Assembly: GCA_905221605.1 (NCBI GenBank)
Contig: CAJNDS010002711.1
Location: forward strand, 124,001-188,000
Reading direction: 5' to 3'
Length of the DNA: 64,000 nucleotides
Source of the DNA: Symbiodinium natans
Lineage: Eukaryota > Sar > Dinophyceae > Suessiales > Symbiodiniaceae
The stretch's first letter is position 1; every line of letters starts with the position of its first letter. Position numbers and translations under genes: made by a program. Of this stretch, positions 63,947 to 64,000 are shown piece after piece. The notes beneath the pieces are model-generated. The model worked only from the letters and a program-made list of their open reading frames with translations, was not told where the DNA came from and did no database searches.

Positions 63947-64000
63947 CTCGAAGAAGGATTGCTTAGTTACGCTTATTTATTCTTGGTTTTTGCAACGTGC

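Larger units (their letters stand above)
61560..64000. other. Intronic-type DNA with telomere-like arrays
   Basis: Apart from the exons at 61999-62043 and 63846-63946, this holds arrays at 61930-61975, 63456-63520, 63593-63640 and 63678-63722 in both orientations. A plus frame at 62413-62625 looks natural in composition but overlaps a minus frame and has no recognised pattern. Confidence 0.45.

Overview
The window looks like nuclear DNA of a protist alga, most likely a dinoflagellate. The reasons are: hundreds of plant/alveolate-type telomere heptamers (CCCTAAA/TTTAGGG) scattered through non-coding DNA in both orientations; very small exons (about 45-125 bp) in huge repeat-filled introns, some with GC instead of GT donors; and a cell-surface protein architecture (PstS-like binding domain, cysteine-rich GCC2/GCC3 repeats, membrane segments) that I associate with dinoflagellates. 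The organism call is an inference. I see no rRNA, tRNA, CRISPR or prokaryotic gene.

Two things dominate. First, positions 25012-33722 (minus strand) are a complete, apparently young LTR retrotransposon: two identical 223-bp LTRs, a 5-bp target duplication (CCCTA), a primer-binding site matching the anticodon loop of tRNA-Met directly next to the 5' LTR, a polypurine tract directly before the 3' LTR, and one uninterrupted 2609-codon ORF. That ORF has a WW-like domain, an S1-like fold, a tryptophan-rich segment and two triplets of CCCH zinc fingers. It shows no reverse transcriptase, integrase or protease, so the element appears to be non-autonomous but to carry a giant RNA-binding-like protein. 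It landed inside a telomere-like array, and removing it with one target copy restores the heptamer register exactly.

Second, reading the minus strand exon by exon reveals a fragmented gene running from about 63.9 kb down to about 22.9 kb and open at its 5' end. The exons appear in protein order: phosphate-binding-protein-like pieces (63.9, 62.0, 61.5, 56.1, 53.4 kb), cysteine-rich repeats (52.1-43.7 kb), then hydrophobic segments (40.3, 35.7, 34.1, 24.5, 23.5, 22.9 kb). Many splice sites are AG/GT and several consecutive exons agree in phase. The retrotransposon sits in one intron of this gene, in the sense orientation, and enlarges that intron from about 760 bp to about 9.5 kb. Some exons are clearly still missing from the model.

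Everything else is repeat-rich intron or intergenic DNA: telomere-like arrays, at least five families of roughly 100-bp MITE-like inverted-repeat elements, a 42/44-bp satellite cluster with flanking 14-, 60- and 75-bp arrays (57.2-61.0 kb), a tandemly duplicated 352-bp hairpin unit (42.3-43.0 kb), microsatellites and long C/G homopolymers. A separate cysteine-rich exon candidate on the plus strand (15.17-15.28 kb) may belong to another gene. Most of the short open frames across the window are not supported as genes.
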